Positions 36,104-47,476 of a stretch of 64,000 bases of DNA are shown here, piece after piece. Below the pieces are notes generated by a model. It was given only the letters and a program-made list of their open reading frames with translations, had not been told where the DNA came from and ran no database searches. Each line of letters opens with the position of its first letter. Positions within the stretch are counted from its first letter, which is position 1. Source of the stretch: Prostheceraeus crozeri (taxonomy: Eukaryota; Platyhelminthes; Polycladida; Euryleptidae). The stretch is taken from contig CAJQUW010008037.1 of NCBI GenBank assembly GCA_907163375.1, positions 1 to 64,000 of the forward strand. The letters run 5' to 3'. The position numbers and the translations under genes were made by a program.

Positions 36104-39100
36104 AGAATGATTGTACACCTCATAGTCCGGCAGCCAGCACGAGTTTGTGCAGTGAACGAGGCCGACAATGAGACTTTCACAGAATGATGTACACCTCATA
36201 GTCCGGCAGCCAGCACGAGTTTGTGCAGTGAACGAGACCGAAAATGAGACTTTCACAGAATGATGTACACCTCACAGTCCGCCAGCCAGCACGAGTTTCT
36301 GCAGGGAACGAGGCCGACAATGAGACTTTCACAGAATGATGTACACCTCATAGTCCGGCAGCCAGCACGAGTTTCTGCAGGGAACGAGGCCGACAATGAG
36401 ACTTTCACAGAATGATGTACACCTCATAGTCCGGCAGCCAGCACGAGTTTCTGCAGGGAACGAGACCGAAAAAGAGACTTTCACAGAATGATGTGCACCT
36501 CATAGTCCGGCAGCCAGCACGAGTTTCTGCAGGGAACGAGGCCGACAATGAGACTTTACCAGAATGATGTACACCTCATAGTCCGGCAGCCAGCACGAGT
36601 TTGTGCAGGGAACGTGGCCGACAATGAGACTTTCACAGAATGATGTACACCTCATAGTCCGGCAGTCAGAGCGAGTTTTGTGCAGGGAACGAGGCCGACA
36701 ATGAGACTTTCACAGAATGATGTACACCTCATAGTCCGGCAGCAGCCAGAACGAGTTTCTGCAGGGAACGAGGTCGAAAATGAGACTTTCACAGAATGAT
36801 GTACACCTCATAGTCCGCCAGCCAGCACGAGTTTGTGCAGGGAACGAGGCCGACAATGAGACTTTCACAGAATGATGTACACCTCATAGTCCGGCAGCCA
36901 GCACGAGTTTCTGCATGGAACTAGGCCGACAATGAGACTTTCACAGAATGATGTACACCTCATAGTCCGGCAGCAGCCAGAACGAGTTTCTGCAGGGAAC
37001 GAGGCCGAAAATGAGACTTTCACAGAATGATGTACACCTCACAGTCCGGCAGCCAGCACGAGTTTCTGCAGGGAACGAGATCGAAAATGAGACTTTCACA
37101 GAATGATGTACACCTCATAGTCCGGCAGCCAGCACGAGTTTCTGCAGGGAACGAGGCCGACAATGAGACTTTCACAGAATGATGTACACCTCATAGTCCG
37201 GCAGCCAGCACGAGTTTGTGCAGGGAACGAGGCCAACAATGAGACTTTCACAGAATGATGTACACCTCATAGTCCGGCAGCCAGCACGTGTTTCTGCAGG
37301 GAACGAGGCCGACAATGAGACTTTCACAGAATGATGTGCACCTCATAGTCCGGCAGCCAGCACGAGTTTCTGCAGGGAACGAGACCGAAAAAGAGACTTT
37401 CACAGAATGATGTACACCTCATAGTCCGGCATGCAGCCAGCACGAGTTTCTGCAGGGAACGAGGCCGACAATGAGACTTTCACAGAATGATGTACACCTC
37501 ATAGTCCGGCAGCCAGCACGTGTTTCTGCAGGGAACGAGGCCGACAATGAGACTTTCACAGAATGATGTGCACCTCATAGTCCGGCAGCCAGCACGAGTT
37601 TCTGCAGGGAACGAGACCGAAAAAGAGACTTTCACAGAATGATGTACACCTCATAGTCCGGCATGCAGCCAGCACGAGTTTCTGCAGGGAACGAGACCGA
37701 AAATGAGACTTTCACAGAATGATGTACACCTCACAGTCCGCCAGCCAGCACGAGTTTCTGCAGGGAACGAGGCCGACAATGAGACTTTCACAGAATGATG
37801 TACACCTCATAGTCCGGCAGCCAGCACGAGTTTCTGCAGGGAACGAGACCGAAAATGAGACTTTCACAGAATGATGTACACCTCATAGTCCGCCAGCCAG
37901 CACGAGTTTGTGCAGGGAATGAGACCGAAAAAGAGACTTTCACAGAATGATGTGCACCTCATAGTCCGGCAGCCAGCACGAGTTTCTGCAGGGAACGAGG
38001 CCGACAATGAGACTTTCACAGAATGATGTACACCTCATAGTCCGGCAGCCAGCACGAGTTTGTGCAGGGAACGAGACCGAAAAAGAGACTTTCACAGAAT
38101 GATGTACACCTCATAGTCCGGCATGCAGCCAGCACGAGTTTCTGCAGGGAACGAGGCCGAAAATGAGACTTTCACAGAATGATGTACACCTCATAGTCCG
38201 GCAGCCAACACGAGTTTGTGCAGGGAACGAGGCCGAAAAAGAGACTTTCACAGAATGATGTACACCTGATAGTCCGGCAGTCAGCACGAGTTTCTGCAGG
38301 GAATGAGACCGACAATGAGACTTTCACAGAATGATGTACACCTCATAGTCCGGCAGCCAGCACGAGTTTGTGCAGGGAACGAGGCCGAAAATGAGACTTT
38401 CACAGAATGATGTACACCTCATAGTCCGGCAGCAGCCAGAACGAGTTTCTGCAGGGAACGAGGCCGACAATGAGACTTTCACAGAATGATGTACACCTCA
38501 TAGTCCGCCAGCCAGCACGGGTTTGTGCAGGGAACGAGACCGAAAATGAGACTTTCACAGAATGATGTACACCTCACAGTCCGCCAGCCAGCACGAGTTT
38601 CTGCAGGGAACGAGGCCGACAATGAGACTTTCACAGAATGATGTACACCTCATAGTCCGGCAGCCAGCACGAGTTTCTGCAGGGAACGAGGCCGACAATG
38701 AGACTTTCACAGAATGATGTGCACCTCATAGTCCGGCAGCCAGCACGAGTTTCTGCAGGGAACGAGACCGAAAAAGAGACTTTCACAGAATGATGTGCAC
38801 CTCATAGTCCGGCAGCCAGCACGAGTTTCTGCAGGGAACGAGGCCGACAATGAGACTTTACCAGAATGATGTACACCTCATAGTCCGGCAGCCAGCACGA
38901 GTTTGTGCAGGGAACGTGGCCGACAATGAGACTTTCACAGAATGATGTACACCTCATAGTCCGGCAGTCAGAGCGAGTTTTGTGCAGGGAACGAGGCCGA
39001 CAATGAGACTTTCACAGAATGATGTACACCTCATAGTCCGGCAGCAGCCAGAACGAGTTTCTGCAGGGAACGAGGTCGAAAATGAGACTTTCACAGAATG

Positions 39101-40955
39101 ATGTACACCTCATAGTCCGCCAGCCAGCACGAGTTTGTGCAGGGAACGAGGCCGACAATGAGACTTTCACAGAATGATGTACACCTCATAGTCCGGCAGC
39201 CAGCACGAGTTTCTGCAGGGAACGAGGCCGACAATGAGACTTTCACAGAATGATGTACACCTCATAGTCCGGCAGCAGCCAGAACGAGTTTCTGCAGGGA
39301 ACGAGGCCGAAAATGAGACTTTCACAGAATGATGTACACCTCACAGTCCGGCAGCCAGCACGAGTTTCTGCAGGGAACGAGATCGAAAATGAGACTTTCA
39401 CAGAATGATGTACACCTCATAGTCCGGCAGCCAGCACGAGTTTCTGCAGGGAACGAGGCCGACAATGAGACTTTCACAGAATGATGTACACCTCATAGTC
39501 CGGCAGCCAGCACGAGTTTGTGCAGGGAACGAGGCCAACAATGAGACTTTCACAGAATGATGTACACCTCATAGTCCGGCAGCCAGCACGTGTTTCTGCA
39601 GGGAACGAGGCCGACAATGAGACTTTCACAGAATGATGTGCACCTCATAGTCCGGCAGCCAGCACGAGTTTCTGCAGGGAACGAGACCGAAAAAGAGACT
39701 TTCACAGAATGATGTACACCTCATAGTCCGGCATGCAGCCAGCACGAGTTTCTGCAGGGAACGAGACCGAAAATGAGACTTTCACAGAATGATGTACACC
39801 TCACAGTCCGCCAGCCAGCACGAGTTTCTGCAGGGAACGAGGCCGACAATGAGACTTTCACAGAATGATGTACACCTCATAGTCCGGCAGCCAGCACGAG
39901 TTTCTGCAGGGAACGAGACCGAAAATGAGACTTTCACAGAATGATGTACACCTCATAGTCCGCCAGCCAGCACGAGTTTGTGCAGGGAATGAGACCGAAA
40001 AAGAGACTTTCACAGAATGATGTGCACCTCATAGTCCGGCAGCCAGCACGAGTTTGTGCAGGGAACGAGGCCGACAATGAGACTTTCACAGAATGATGTA
40101 CACCTCATAGTCCGGCAGCCAGCACGAGTTTGTGCAGGGAACGAGACCGAAAAAGAGACTTTCACAGAATGATGTACACCTCATAGTCCGGCATGCAGCC
40201 AGCACGAGTTTCTGCAGGGAACGAGGCCGACAATGAGACTTTCACAGAATGATGTACACCTCATAGTCCGGCAGCCAACACGAGTTTGTGCAGGGAACGA
40301 GGCCGAAAAAGAGACTTTCACAGAATGATGTACACCTCATAGTGCGGCAGCCAGCACGAGTTTCTGCAGGGAACGAGGCCGACAATGAGACTTTCACAGA
40401 ATGATGTACACCTCCTAGTCCGGCAGCCAGCACGAGTGTGTGCAGGGAACGAGGCCGACAATGAGACTTTCACAGAATGATGTACACCTCATAGTCCGGC
40501 AGCCAGCACGAGTTTCTGCAGGGAACGAGGCCGACAATGAGACTTTCACAGAATGATGTACACCTGATAGTCCGGCAGCCAGCACGAGTTTGTGCAGGGA
40601 ATGAGACCGAAAATGAGACTTTCACAGAATGATGTACACCTCATAGTCCGGCAGCAGCCAGAACGAGTTTCTGCAGGGAACGAGGCCGACAATGAGACTT
40701 TCACAGAATGATGTACACCTCATAGTCCGCCAGCCAGCACGGGTTTGTGCAGGGAACGAGGCCGACAATGAGACTTTCACAGAATGATGTACACCTCATA
40801 GTCCGCCAGCCAGCACGGGTTTGTGCAGGGAACGAGGCCGACAATGAGACTTTCACAGAATGATGTACACCTGATAGTCCGCCAGCCAGAACGAGTTTCT
40901 GCAGGGAACGAGGCCGAAAGTGAGACTTTCACTAAATGATGTGCACCCTATGTCC
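36104..40955. repeat. 76-bp satellite array, right block
   Basis: Continues the same satellite after the LINE, with about 63 monomers. A 2302-bp higher-order period is visible through rare variants: AGACTTTACC at 36551 and 38853, GGCAGTCAGAGCGAG at 36661 and 38963, and GGCCAACAATG near 37231 and 39533. The array fades out at about 40930-40955 with degraded monomers. Confidence 0.97.
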
Positions 40956-41052
40956 ACTACGAATCGGCACGTCTGCCGAGTTCTAGTGAGTTCCTCTTCT
41001 TGTCAGACAGGATCAAAGAAAAACACATGTAAATCCAATGGGACGCAGATTA

Positions 41053-41423
41053 CAGTTTTTGGTTAAAATGAAATTTTCTATGTTTTCTCTGATTAAACGA
41101 AACGTATGAAGCCCAGAGTCACAATTTTTGGCATGGAGTATCTTCAGGTCATTTTCTTTCATTTTCATGCACTCCTGTCTATAAAGCTAAACACATTTAG
41201 ATTTGGCGAGCTTCTTAATGTCGGCGAACACAGACATTTTGAGCATCTCTATCCACATTCAACAATATTCTCACATACATCGCCGATTAGATGCATGATA
41301 AAAGCACATGTACATCACAGGAAATGACTTGAAGACATTCCATGCCAAAAATTATGACTCTGGGCTTAATACGCTTCGTTTAATCAGATAAAACATGCAG
41401 AATTTCATTTTCGCCAAAAACTG
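41053..41423. mobile_element. MITE with about 105-bp inverted repeats
   Basis: Starts CAGTTTTTGG and ends CCAAAAACTG. The two ends stay complementary for roughly 105 bases, sharing GATTAAACGAA, GCCCAGAGTCA, AATTTTTGGCATGGA and TCTTCAnGTCATTT. The middle is about 160 bases without coding potential. No exact target-site duplication is seen. Confidence 0.85.
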
Positions 41424-41659
41424 AATGAAAAGCAGAATGAATGCACAGATACTGGTGGACAAGATTAACACAAATCACAAATTATAACGAAGCATCAAAA
41501 TCAATTATTCTATCGATGAAAAAGCAACAACAACGATTTAATAACTGCAAATAATTATAAAGTGCTAAAACCTACTACTATAAAATTAATAGCAAGTAGA
41601 AAGCATCAAAAGCAAAATATCTCACACAACATAAAAACATAGAAAATAAGAAAAAAATC

Positions 41660-42060
41660 ACAAGTCAGGAAGAACTGAACCCCACGACTGTTCAACTGAG
41701 ACATTTACTTTATTACCGCTCTCTTTACACGACCATAAGGCTTCCTTTATTATCCTCTTTCTGTAATTCTGTGCACTGTCTACAATTTTGGCTGAATTAA
41801 AATTCATATTGTGGCTGGTAGTCAAAACGTGGTTCACTATATCTCCGATGATCCATCAAGATTCATCATGGACCTCCGATGCTCCAACAGTCTCTCATCT
41901 ATATATCTCCATCCACAGTTGGAATCTCCACTGTTGCAAGAGCATCTGACAGCTATAACGCCACATACGACACTCAATAGCGAAATCTTCTCTGTTCATG
42001 GTACAAGATCTCCAGCAAAGGTGCTCGTAAATGAACAGGACGCACGACTGCTGCTGGATA
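41660..42060 (-). pseudogene. GIY-YIG endonuclease-like tail
   Basis: On the minus strand one frame reads ERLLEHRRSMMNLDGSSEI and an adjoining frame continues IVNHVLTTSHNMNFNSAKIV, then RKRIIKEALWSC and a terminal SWGSVLPDL before a stop. The order R-x2-EH, then a NH/DH-V...H...F/W, then K-I-V/L-D, then KEAL/I matches the C-terminal half of GIY-YIG domains attached to Penelope-like RTs, recalled from family patterns. The GIY and YIG strands themselves are not clearly seen. Confidence 0.55.
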
Positions 42061-42384
42061 TGATTTCACCCACAGGTGTGAAAATCACACTTTGATCTAT
42101 TTCTGTAGTGAACTTGCATGCTTGTACTGAACAATCATCAATATCTTATAAATAATCTTATAATATTCGAATAAGATTCCTTGCACAGCTATGGAGAGAA
42201 GAACGTGGCCAAGGTATTACTCTAGTTTTCACTATTATTCACCAATTTATCTAATACCCATCGAAAGCATCGCGTAAGATACATTAAGACCAGTATCAAA
42301 GAAATTTAGTAGAACGAGAAAGATAATAATTATGGGAAAAGTCAGGTTAGTGCACCTCGAATGAACAATAATATACAATAGAAA

Positions 42385-42460
42385 CTCAATAAATACTTAA
42401 AAGTGTAGCCCTGAAAAGGGCTGTTGAAAGCGTTCACGCCGGTCATCGGGTAATATAAAA
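42385..42460 (-). other. structured hairpin region in the Penelope-like element
   Basis: On the minus strand: CCGATGA, then GGCG-TGAA-CGCT (a stem capped by a tetraloop), TTCAACA, then a perfect 6-bp stem AGCCCT-TTTC-AGGGCT and ACA. The first part resembles a decayed hammerhead core (CTGATGA-stem II-GAAA), known from Penelope-like elements. The second hairpin alone also fits the histone mRNA 3' stem-loop shape. Neither identity is proven. Confidence 0.35.
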
Positions 42461-42712
42461 GAAAGAAATATTACTTAGATGGCGTACCGAACAATAAAAC
42501 ATATTTACAATCTTTATACAAGACATACAAGAAAAGAATAAACATAGAAGCGGTTCATCAGCAAAATGACCAGCTAGGTCGCGTTTCGGGTCCTTTAACA
42601 TTTTGTACGCTCAAACCCTAGCTGGCGGACCCCACACATGACTTAACAATGATAACACTCTTAAATGAAGCCACACAAAATACAAAATTCTCTGGCTGAC
42701 TGCAAAGCAAAT

Positions 42713-43355
42713 TTAAACAAAACTAAAAAAATGTTTTTTCAACAGTCTCTCCATACATTTGATTAACTTGCAGGCTTCATATCCGCGTTTCACAAAAGCT
42801 TTAAACGTGCTTTTAACTTTAACAATGGCATACGGCAGATGAGAACATATCCTAAGGTAACGAAGAACTTGACTGGCAAAGACATTCGCACCCATATGAA
42901 GAGGAAGAAGACTGTCGGGAAAAGTGAAAACAATAACATCAAAACAAAATTGCTCAACCTTATGAAAAACTGATGTATGTAAACCATCACCACAAATATT
43001 AATCTTGACATCGAGATATTCTACTGAGGTGTTATCCGTCCCATTTCTCTCAGCCTTCAAATCCGCGGGATAAATCTTACTCAACAAAGTGTCATAATGT
43101 TTATATGTAATTGAAAAGACATATATCATCGATGTAACGTGTGGTGCAAGAGATCAATCTAGCTAATCCGAATTTCTTGTTCGACATTAACGATTTCATA
43201 AAAACGAATTCACAGTGGCACAAAAACAAATCAGCTAACATAGGGCTGCAATTTCCCCCCATAGGAATGCCCCTAACCTGCTTGAATGCCAAGCCACCAA
43301 AAACAACGAAGACTTCCGAAATAACAAACTTAATTGCAGACTTCAACATTTCCAA
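42713..43355 (-). pseudogene. Penelope-like reverse transcriptase
   Basis: Two overlapping minus-strand frames. The first (43101-43355) reads FGGLAFKQVRGIPMGGNCSP, then MLADLFLCHCEF and the catalytic TTRYIDDICLFNY. The second (42713-43129) continues with YDTLLSKIYPADLK, SVEYLDVKINICGDGLHTSV and a helical thumb (FASQVLRYLRICSHL, FVKRGYEACKLI). One frame change separates them, just after YIDD. GIPMG-NC-P-LADLFL and RYIDD are typical of a widespread animal RT group that I place with Penelope-like elements. The fingers region is missing, so it is truncated. Confidence 0.8.
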
Positions 43356-43935
43356 AATAAAACAGTGATAACCATTGTACGTTTTACCAGCGAAAAAAGT
43401 GTTATTAAAACCTATAGTAATAACCTATAATATATATATTATATAATAGCCTATAATAGAAACTACAAGTACAAATATCAAAGAATAATTATCCAAAACA
43501 CCTGGTTCCTTAATGATCAATTTCTGATGCTCCTATTCCAAGCCCAGTTGAGATCTTTGACAAAGGGCATCGACTGAGTCTCGAGCTGTTCTTTGCGCCA
43601 AATTTTCAACCTGATGAACACTAACACCATGTTCATATTTAGGCTCACTGTCTCATTTTTCTATCTTCATCCCTCTGATCATGGCTTCGTCAGTAGGTAT
43701 TATTTATTTTCATTGAGTTTACGCAATTAGTGCATGATTGCTTCTTTAAAGCATTCCACGAATTAGGTATCTTAAATGCACGAGGCGTAGGGTGAGGACC
43801 ATTTAAATCCATTGACTTCTACATCTATCTGGAAAGATAGGTTAGCAAAATTTGAAATCATTCTACACATGTTCAGGCCAACTACAATTACTGTACTCCA
43901 CTACTAGCATCCTGTACGATCATTCCAGCGCAAAG

Positions 43936-44316
43936 ATGCCTAACAAATGTTTCGCTGTTGGTTGTCATGCTAAGCGCAACGAGAATAAAGAACTTTTGAA
44001 TTTGTGGTCGAAACGTGTGAATGGTCTAGCAAAACACTCCGTCTTGTGTTCCTATCACTTCAGTGAATCTGACTTCAGCACTACCACGAAGGACACTAAT
44101 AATTATCGAAAGCAAAGGATATCAGGAACATTGAAGAATCGCTGTCTAAAAGAAGGAGCAATGCCATCAAAATCCCCCAATCTGCCAACAGAAGTTCCAA
44201 AGCCACGATCCGGTATGGCCACTTCTTCTAAGCGTCATGAGCGTGACGTCTTGGCGATGGAAACACGGTCGGAGGATTTCATAGGGAGTGATAAAATATC
44301 TTGTTATGATGATTGA
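43936..44316 (+). pseudogene. P-type transposase, THAP-domain part
   Basis: Starts MPNKCFAVGCHAKRNE, with C5 and C10, a tryptophan in LLNLWSKR, and CSYHFSESDF giving C38 and H41. This is the C2CH zinc ligand set of a THAP DNA-binding domain. The spacing between ligand pairs (27 residues) is shorter than the usual 35 or more, so the middle of the domain seems deleted. LKEGAMPSK corresponds to the end of a THAP domain. The frame stops at 44316, and the next part lies in another frame. The upstream open codons from 43852 are not needed; the ATG at 43936 fits the family start. Confidence 0.85.
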
Positions 44317-45076
44317 TTGTCAAACATCTACAAAGAAACCACTGCATCTGGGTTTGTCATATTTGAAAACGATAAACATGACGATCATGAGTAAAACCCT
44401 TCCCTTCACTGTTATCGCATCATTGACAGCTGACAAATGTATGAATGTTCTTGTCAATCACCAAGAAAAATCAATTCCACATAGTTGGTATTATCACATT
44501 ATGCAGAAACAATCAAAAATTTCAATGATCTCCCAAGTTCTCAATCTGATGGCATTTGTAAAATCTCTGGATGATCAATCCTCTATAATGGATCATACAG
44601 GTGCACCAATTGAATGCTTGAATTCACACCTAGATAGTGGAATAGAAGATGATGCAGAAAACATGCGAATCGCCTTTCTGAAAGAGCAGTTGGAATTATC
44701 GTGTCACTCGAAATTTGGAAGACGCTACTCACCTGAATTGACTGTGATGTCTTATATCTTGTACGCATCAAGTTCATCGGCATACCAACTCCTACTTGAT
44801 CAGAGAGTTTTATGTCTTCCGTCGATTTTGACTCTACGAAGATTACAAGACGAACTGATTCAGACGTACACTGGATTGGATAATGCAGAATACTTGATGA
44901 TGCGAATATCTAAGCTAGGTCTTTTTGAAACCAATGTCTCTGATTATGGATGAAATTTACCTTGGAAAAAGAGCTGAATACAGTGGTAGTAGGATTTGCG
45001 GATTGGTTGAGCATGAGCGATGTTGCACAAACTGCACTTGTATTTATGGTGAAATCTTTATCATCAAAGTACCAAG
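44288..45076 (+). pseudogene. P-type transposase, central part 1
   Basis: The open frame to 44953 includes a THAP9/P-like block: MRIAFLKEQLELSCHSKFGR, then RYSPELTVMSYILYASSSSA and LCLPSILTLRRL. After a small frame slip comes LIMDEIYLGKRAEYSGS, holding the first catalytic aspartate of the RNase H-like fold. A further slip gives DVAQTALVFMVKSLSSKYQD (about 45015-45074). TTGCAG|GTAGTG at about 45086 is a plausible splice donor, beginning a non-coding gap of 1.6 kb. Confidence 0.8.
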
Positions 45077-45086
45077 ATGTTGCAGG

Positions 45087-46279
45087 TAGTGATGAAAATT
45101 TTCCGGAAAATTATGGAAAATTTTGAAAGTTTTGATTTTTTGATAGGCCTATAATTTCAGCGCTTACTCTGCCGAGGCAGCTGCGTACCAATAAATTGGG
45201 TCTAAAACTTTTGATTTCATCATTATTTCGATTAAAGCGATCGTAGCAATACGATTTCCGTCCGCGGATTTTTGAACATTCCTTTGTCACCAGTGGCTTG
45301 TACTAAATTGTTGGCATTTCTAATTATGGCACAGACAGCGTTTGGGATAACCTGAATCTTGCTTTACAATAGGGGTATAATTTCATGCAATGTGAAGGAT
45401 GTGGAGCAAAAGTAATGTACTTTATTTTGGAGTTTGCTAATTGTTTGCTATTAAGCAGCGTTGATCATAGTGATGCAAATTCTTCATGTGTTGATGAACA
45501 TGTGATGAAGTATAAGCACAGTCCACGCAGCATTCATGAGCGACCGTATTGGAAGATATAGAGATTGTAAACTCGTGAGATATTTGGAAACTAAAGATAT
45601 GTGTGATGAGTAAAAGAATATCTATGATAGCTTCAAACTTCAGGCGCATTGTCCGATATCTTCGTTGAGGATACACATCCTCCATTTCTAGTTCAGATGG
45701 TTCAGATCTGCCCAAATGAATTTCAGATATGATCCAGATGAATTGGAGATCTTCAGTTGGATTAAATATCTTTTCCAAGTTGAGCTTGTGACAGATATCT
45801 AAAATCCATCTAATGACTGAAATTCATTTGGAAAGATCTGAAATAGACATGGAAAAGGTGCAGTTGGTACCAAAAGTTAACATACAGGGATGATAGAGAA
45901 GTTTTCGGACTTTGAATATTACAGTCTTTTCAAACGACTATAATACTTGCATGCATTTATTCAGTAGTGCGCATATCCAACAGCCGTTTGCAATCTGCAT
46001 TTATAGTATGAGGAGCAACGTCATGACTGTGTGTTATCTGATAAATTCATTTACGAGATGCATTTAAATGTAGATTTGAAATTTCGGATACTTTATGAGT
46101 TTTGATTATGATAAATGCATTCTTGACAAATTAAAAGTTGCAGTGTGCGTAAAACATATTATCAAACTCCCTTCCTATCTCCACTATGTTGAACTATGCG
46201 TTCTACATTTTCTAATGTAGAACGGAATTTCTATGAATCAAAATACATGTAATCCAATGGGCTACCGTGCTACATTTTT
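45087..46279. other. probable intron of the P-like element
   Basis: About 1.2 kb without transposase similarity between two transposase segments. It is AT-rich and includes a perfect 10-bp hairpin GTTCTACATT-TTCT-AATGTAGAAC near 46200-46223, next to the inserted 428-bp repeat. The minus-strand frame at 45437-45778 has no recognised motif. Confidence 0.5.
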
Positions 46280-46707
46280 TTACCCTACAATGCACCCAAA
46301 TTGCAAGTAAGCTTAGATGATATCTTGGGTATAGATAATAAGGCTACACCTCATGCAAATGCCAGTTAAATATCGGTTCACTTGAAATTCAAATGAAGGA
46401 AATGCACATAGAAGTAGATAATAGTACTTTCTATGGTATTGTTAATTTCTATGGAAATGCATGACATCAATATTGGATAGGCTATCTACTAGGACTTTGG
46501 ATGCCATGGAAAGCCAACCACGTTTGTGTTCTTAGCAGATTGTCTATATCGTCACTGGTCCATAGAGTTCATTGACATTTCTTGATCGTTTGATAATAGT
46601 GATATAACTACTCCATCTGTACTACCATAGAAAGATGTAGCACTCGGCTTCGCCTCGTGCTACATTTTCTGTGGTAGTACAGATGTCGTAGTTATATCAC
46701 TATAATG
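46280..46707. repeat. 428-bp foldback-ended repeat, copy 2
   Basis: Base-for-base match by eye to 7494-7921, from TTACCCTACAATGC to the hairpin end ACTATAATG. It sits in the P-like element just before coding sequence resumes. Sequence just upstream (GTGCTACATTTTTT at 46267-46280) resembles the repeat's own hairpin core GTGCTACATTTTCT, so the element may extend further left in this copy. Confidence 0.9.
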
Positions 46708-47399
46708 ATGACGCATAAAATTGCGAATCGTAAATTTTGTAGGAATTTACCCCATGGAAGGCCTGACAGCAGACGCTCTCAACAGTCAACAAATGTTTCG
46801 AATCAATCATGGATTTTCTGCATAAGATTGGATTTACTGTGTTGGCTTTACTCGCTGATAATGCAACATCAAACAGAAGATTTTGACATGGAAAACACAT
46901 TGTTAACAAATGGAATAGGAAGCCCATTTTTCTCTTCTTCGACCCAACTCATAATATCAAAAATATATATAATAATTTTCAGTCCAAGAAAGTATTCATT
47001 TGTCCCGAATTTCCACCTTATTTGAACTCTGTGACTCGTGCAGATTTTTATGATGTGGAAGAAATGTATAAATCCGAGTTGAATAAGCCGTTGGAGATGG
47101 CGCACAAGTTAAATCCACAAATACTTAATCACCAGACAATCGAGAAAGCCTCCGTCAAGTTAGCAGCTGGTCTGTTCCACGAGTCAACAATCAATGGCAT
47201 GAAATACTTTGGAAAGCATGAAACTGGTGATTTTCTACATTTGATTAGAGTAATTTGGAATATTATGAATGTGCGGACGCCTTTCGTTGGCATTGTGAAG
47301 AGAGATTCTACTAAACATACAATACATAGCATTTATGATGAAAAATTGGAAATTATTTCAAAGTTTGCAGATTTTCTTGATAGATGGAAAGCTTCCCTG
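46708..47399 (+). pseudogene. P-type transposase, central part 2
   Basis: Pieces in shifting frames at first: TPMEGLTADALNSQQMF, then MDFLHKIGFTVLALLADN with an aspartate of the catalytic fold. From 46931 the frame is steady: FLFFDPTHNIKNIYNNFQ, then ICPEFPPYLNSVTRADFYDV, LNPQILNHQTIEKASVKLAA, and LDRWKASL ending at 47399. FDPTH-IKN is a strongly conserved P/THAP9 block. A consensus donor CTG|GTAAGC follows at 47400 in phase 0, although translation also stays open to 47465. Frame changes upstream of 46931 show decay. Confidence 0.85.
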
Positions 47400-47476
47400 G
47401 TAAGCATAAACAATGCAGATAATCTTATCTTTTATGCCGGAGTATTATGTAATGTGTTGAACTAAAAAGTCATAAC

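Larger units (their letters stand above)
41645..43500 (-). mobile_element. Penelope-like retroelement, partial
   Basis: A minus-strand element with a YIDD-type reverse transcriptase (42713-43355) and, further downstream, sequence resembling the end of a GIY-YIG endonuclease (about 41660-42060). RT plus GIY-YIG is the defining pair of Penelope-like elements. Between them lies a hairpin region (42385-42460) discussed as a possible ribozyme relic, and an inverted pair CCAGCTAGG/CCTAGCTGG near 42570-42607. The 5' part is missing. Both domains are frame-broken. Confidence 0.65.

Noticed and set aside
23215-40433. 64-73-codon frames in the 76-bp satellite
   Set aside because: The same frame recurs only where variant monomers happen to lack stops; 76 is not a multiple of three.
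21941-40955. CRISPR-like array
   Set aside because: There is no spacer diversity: the whole 76-bp unit repeats, and the genome is eukaryotic.
42400-42430. 3' end of a replication-dependent histone gene
   Set aside because: No histone coding sequence lies upstream on the minus strand; the hairpin is inside a retroelement.
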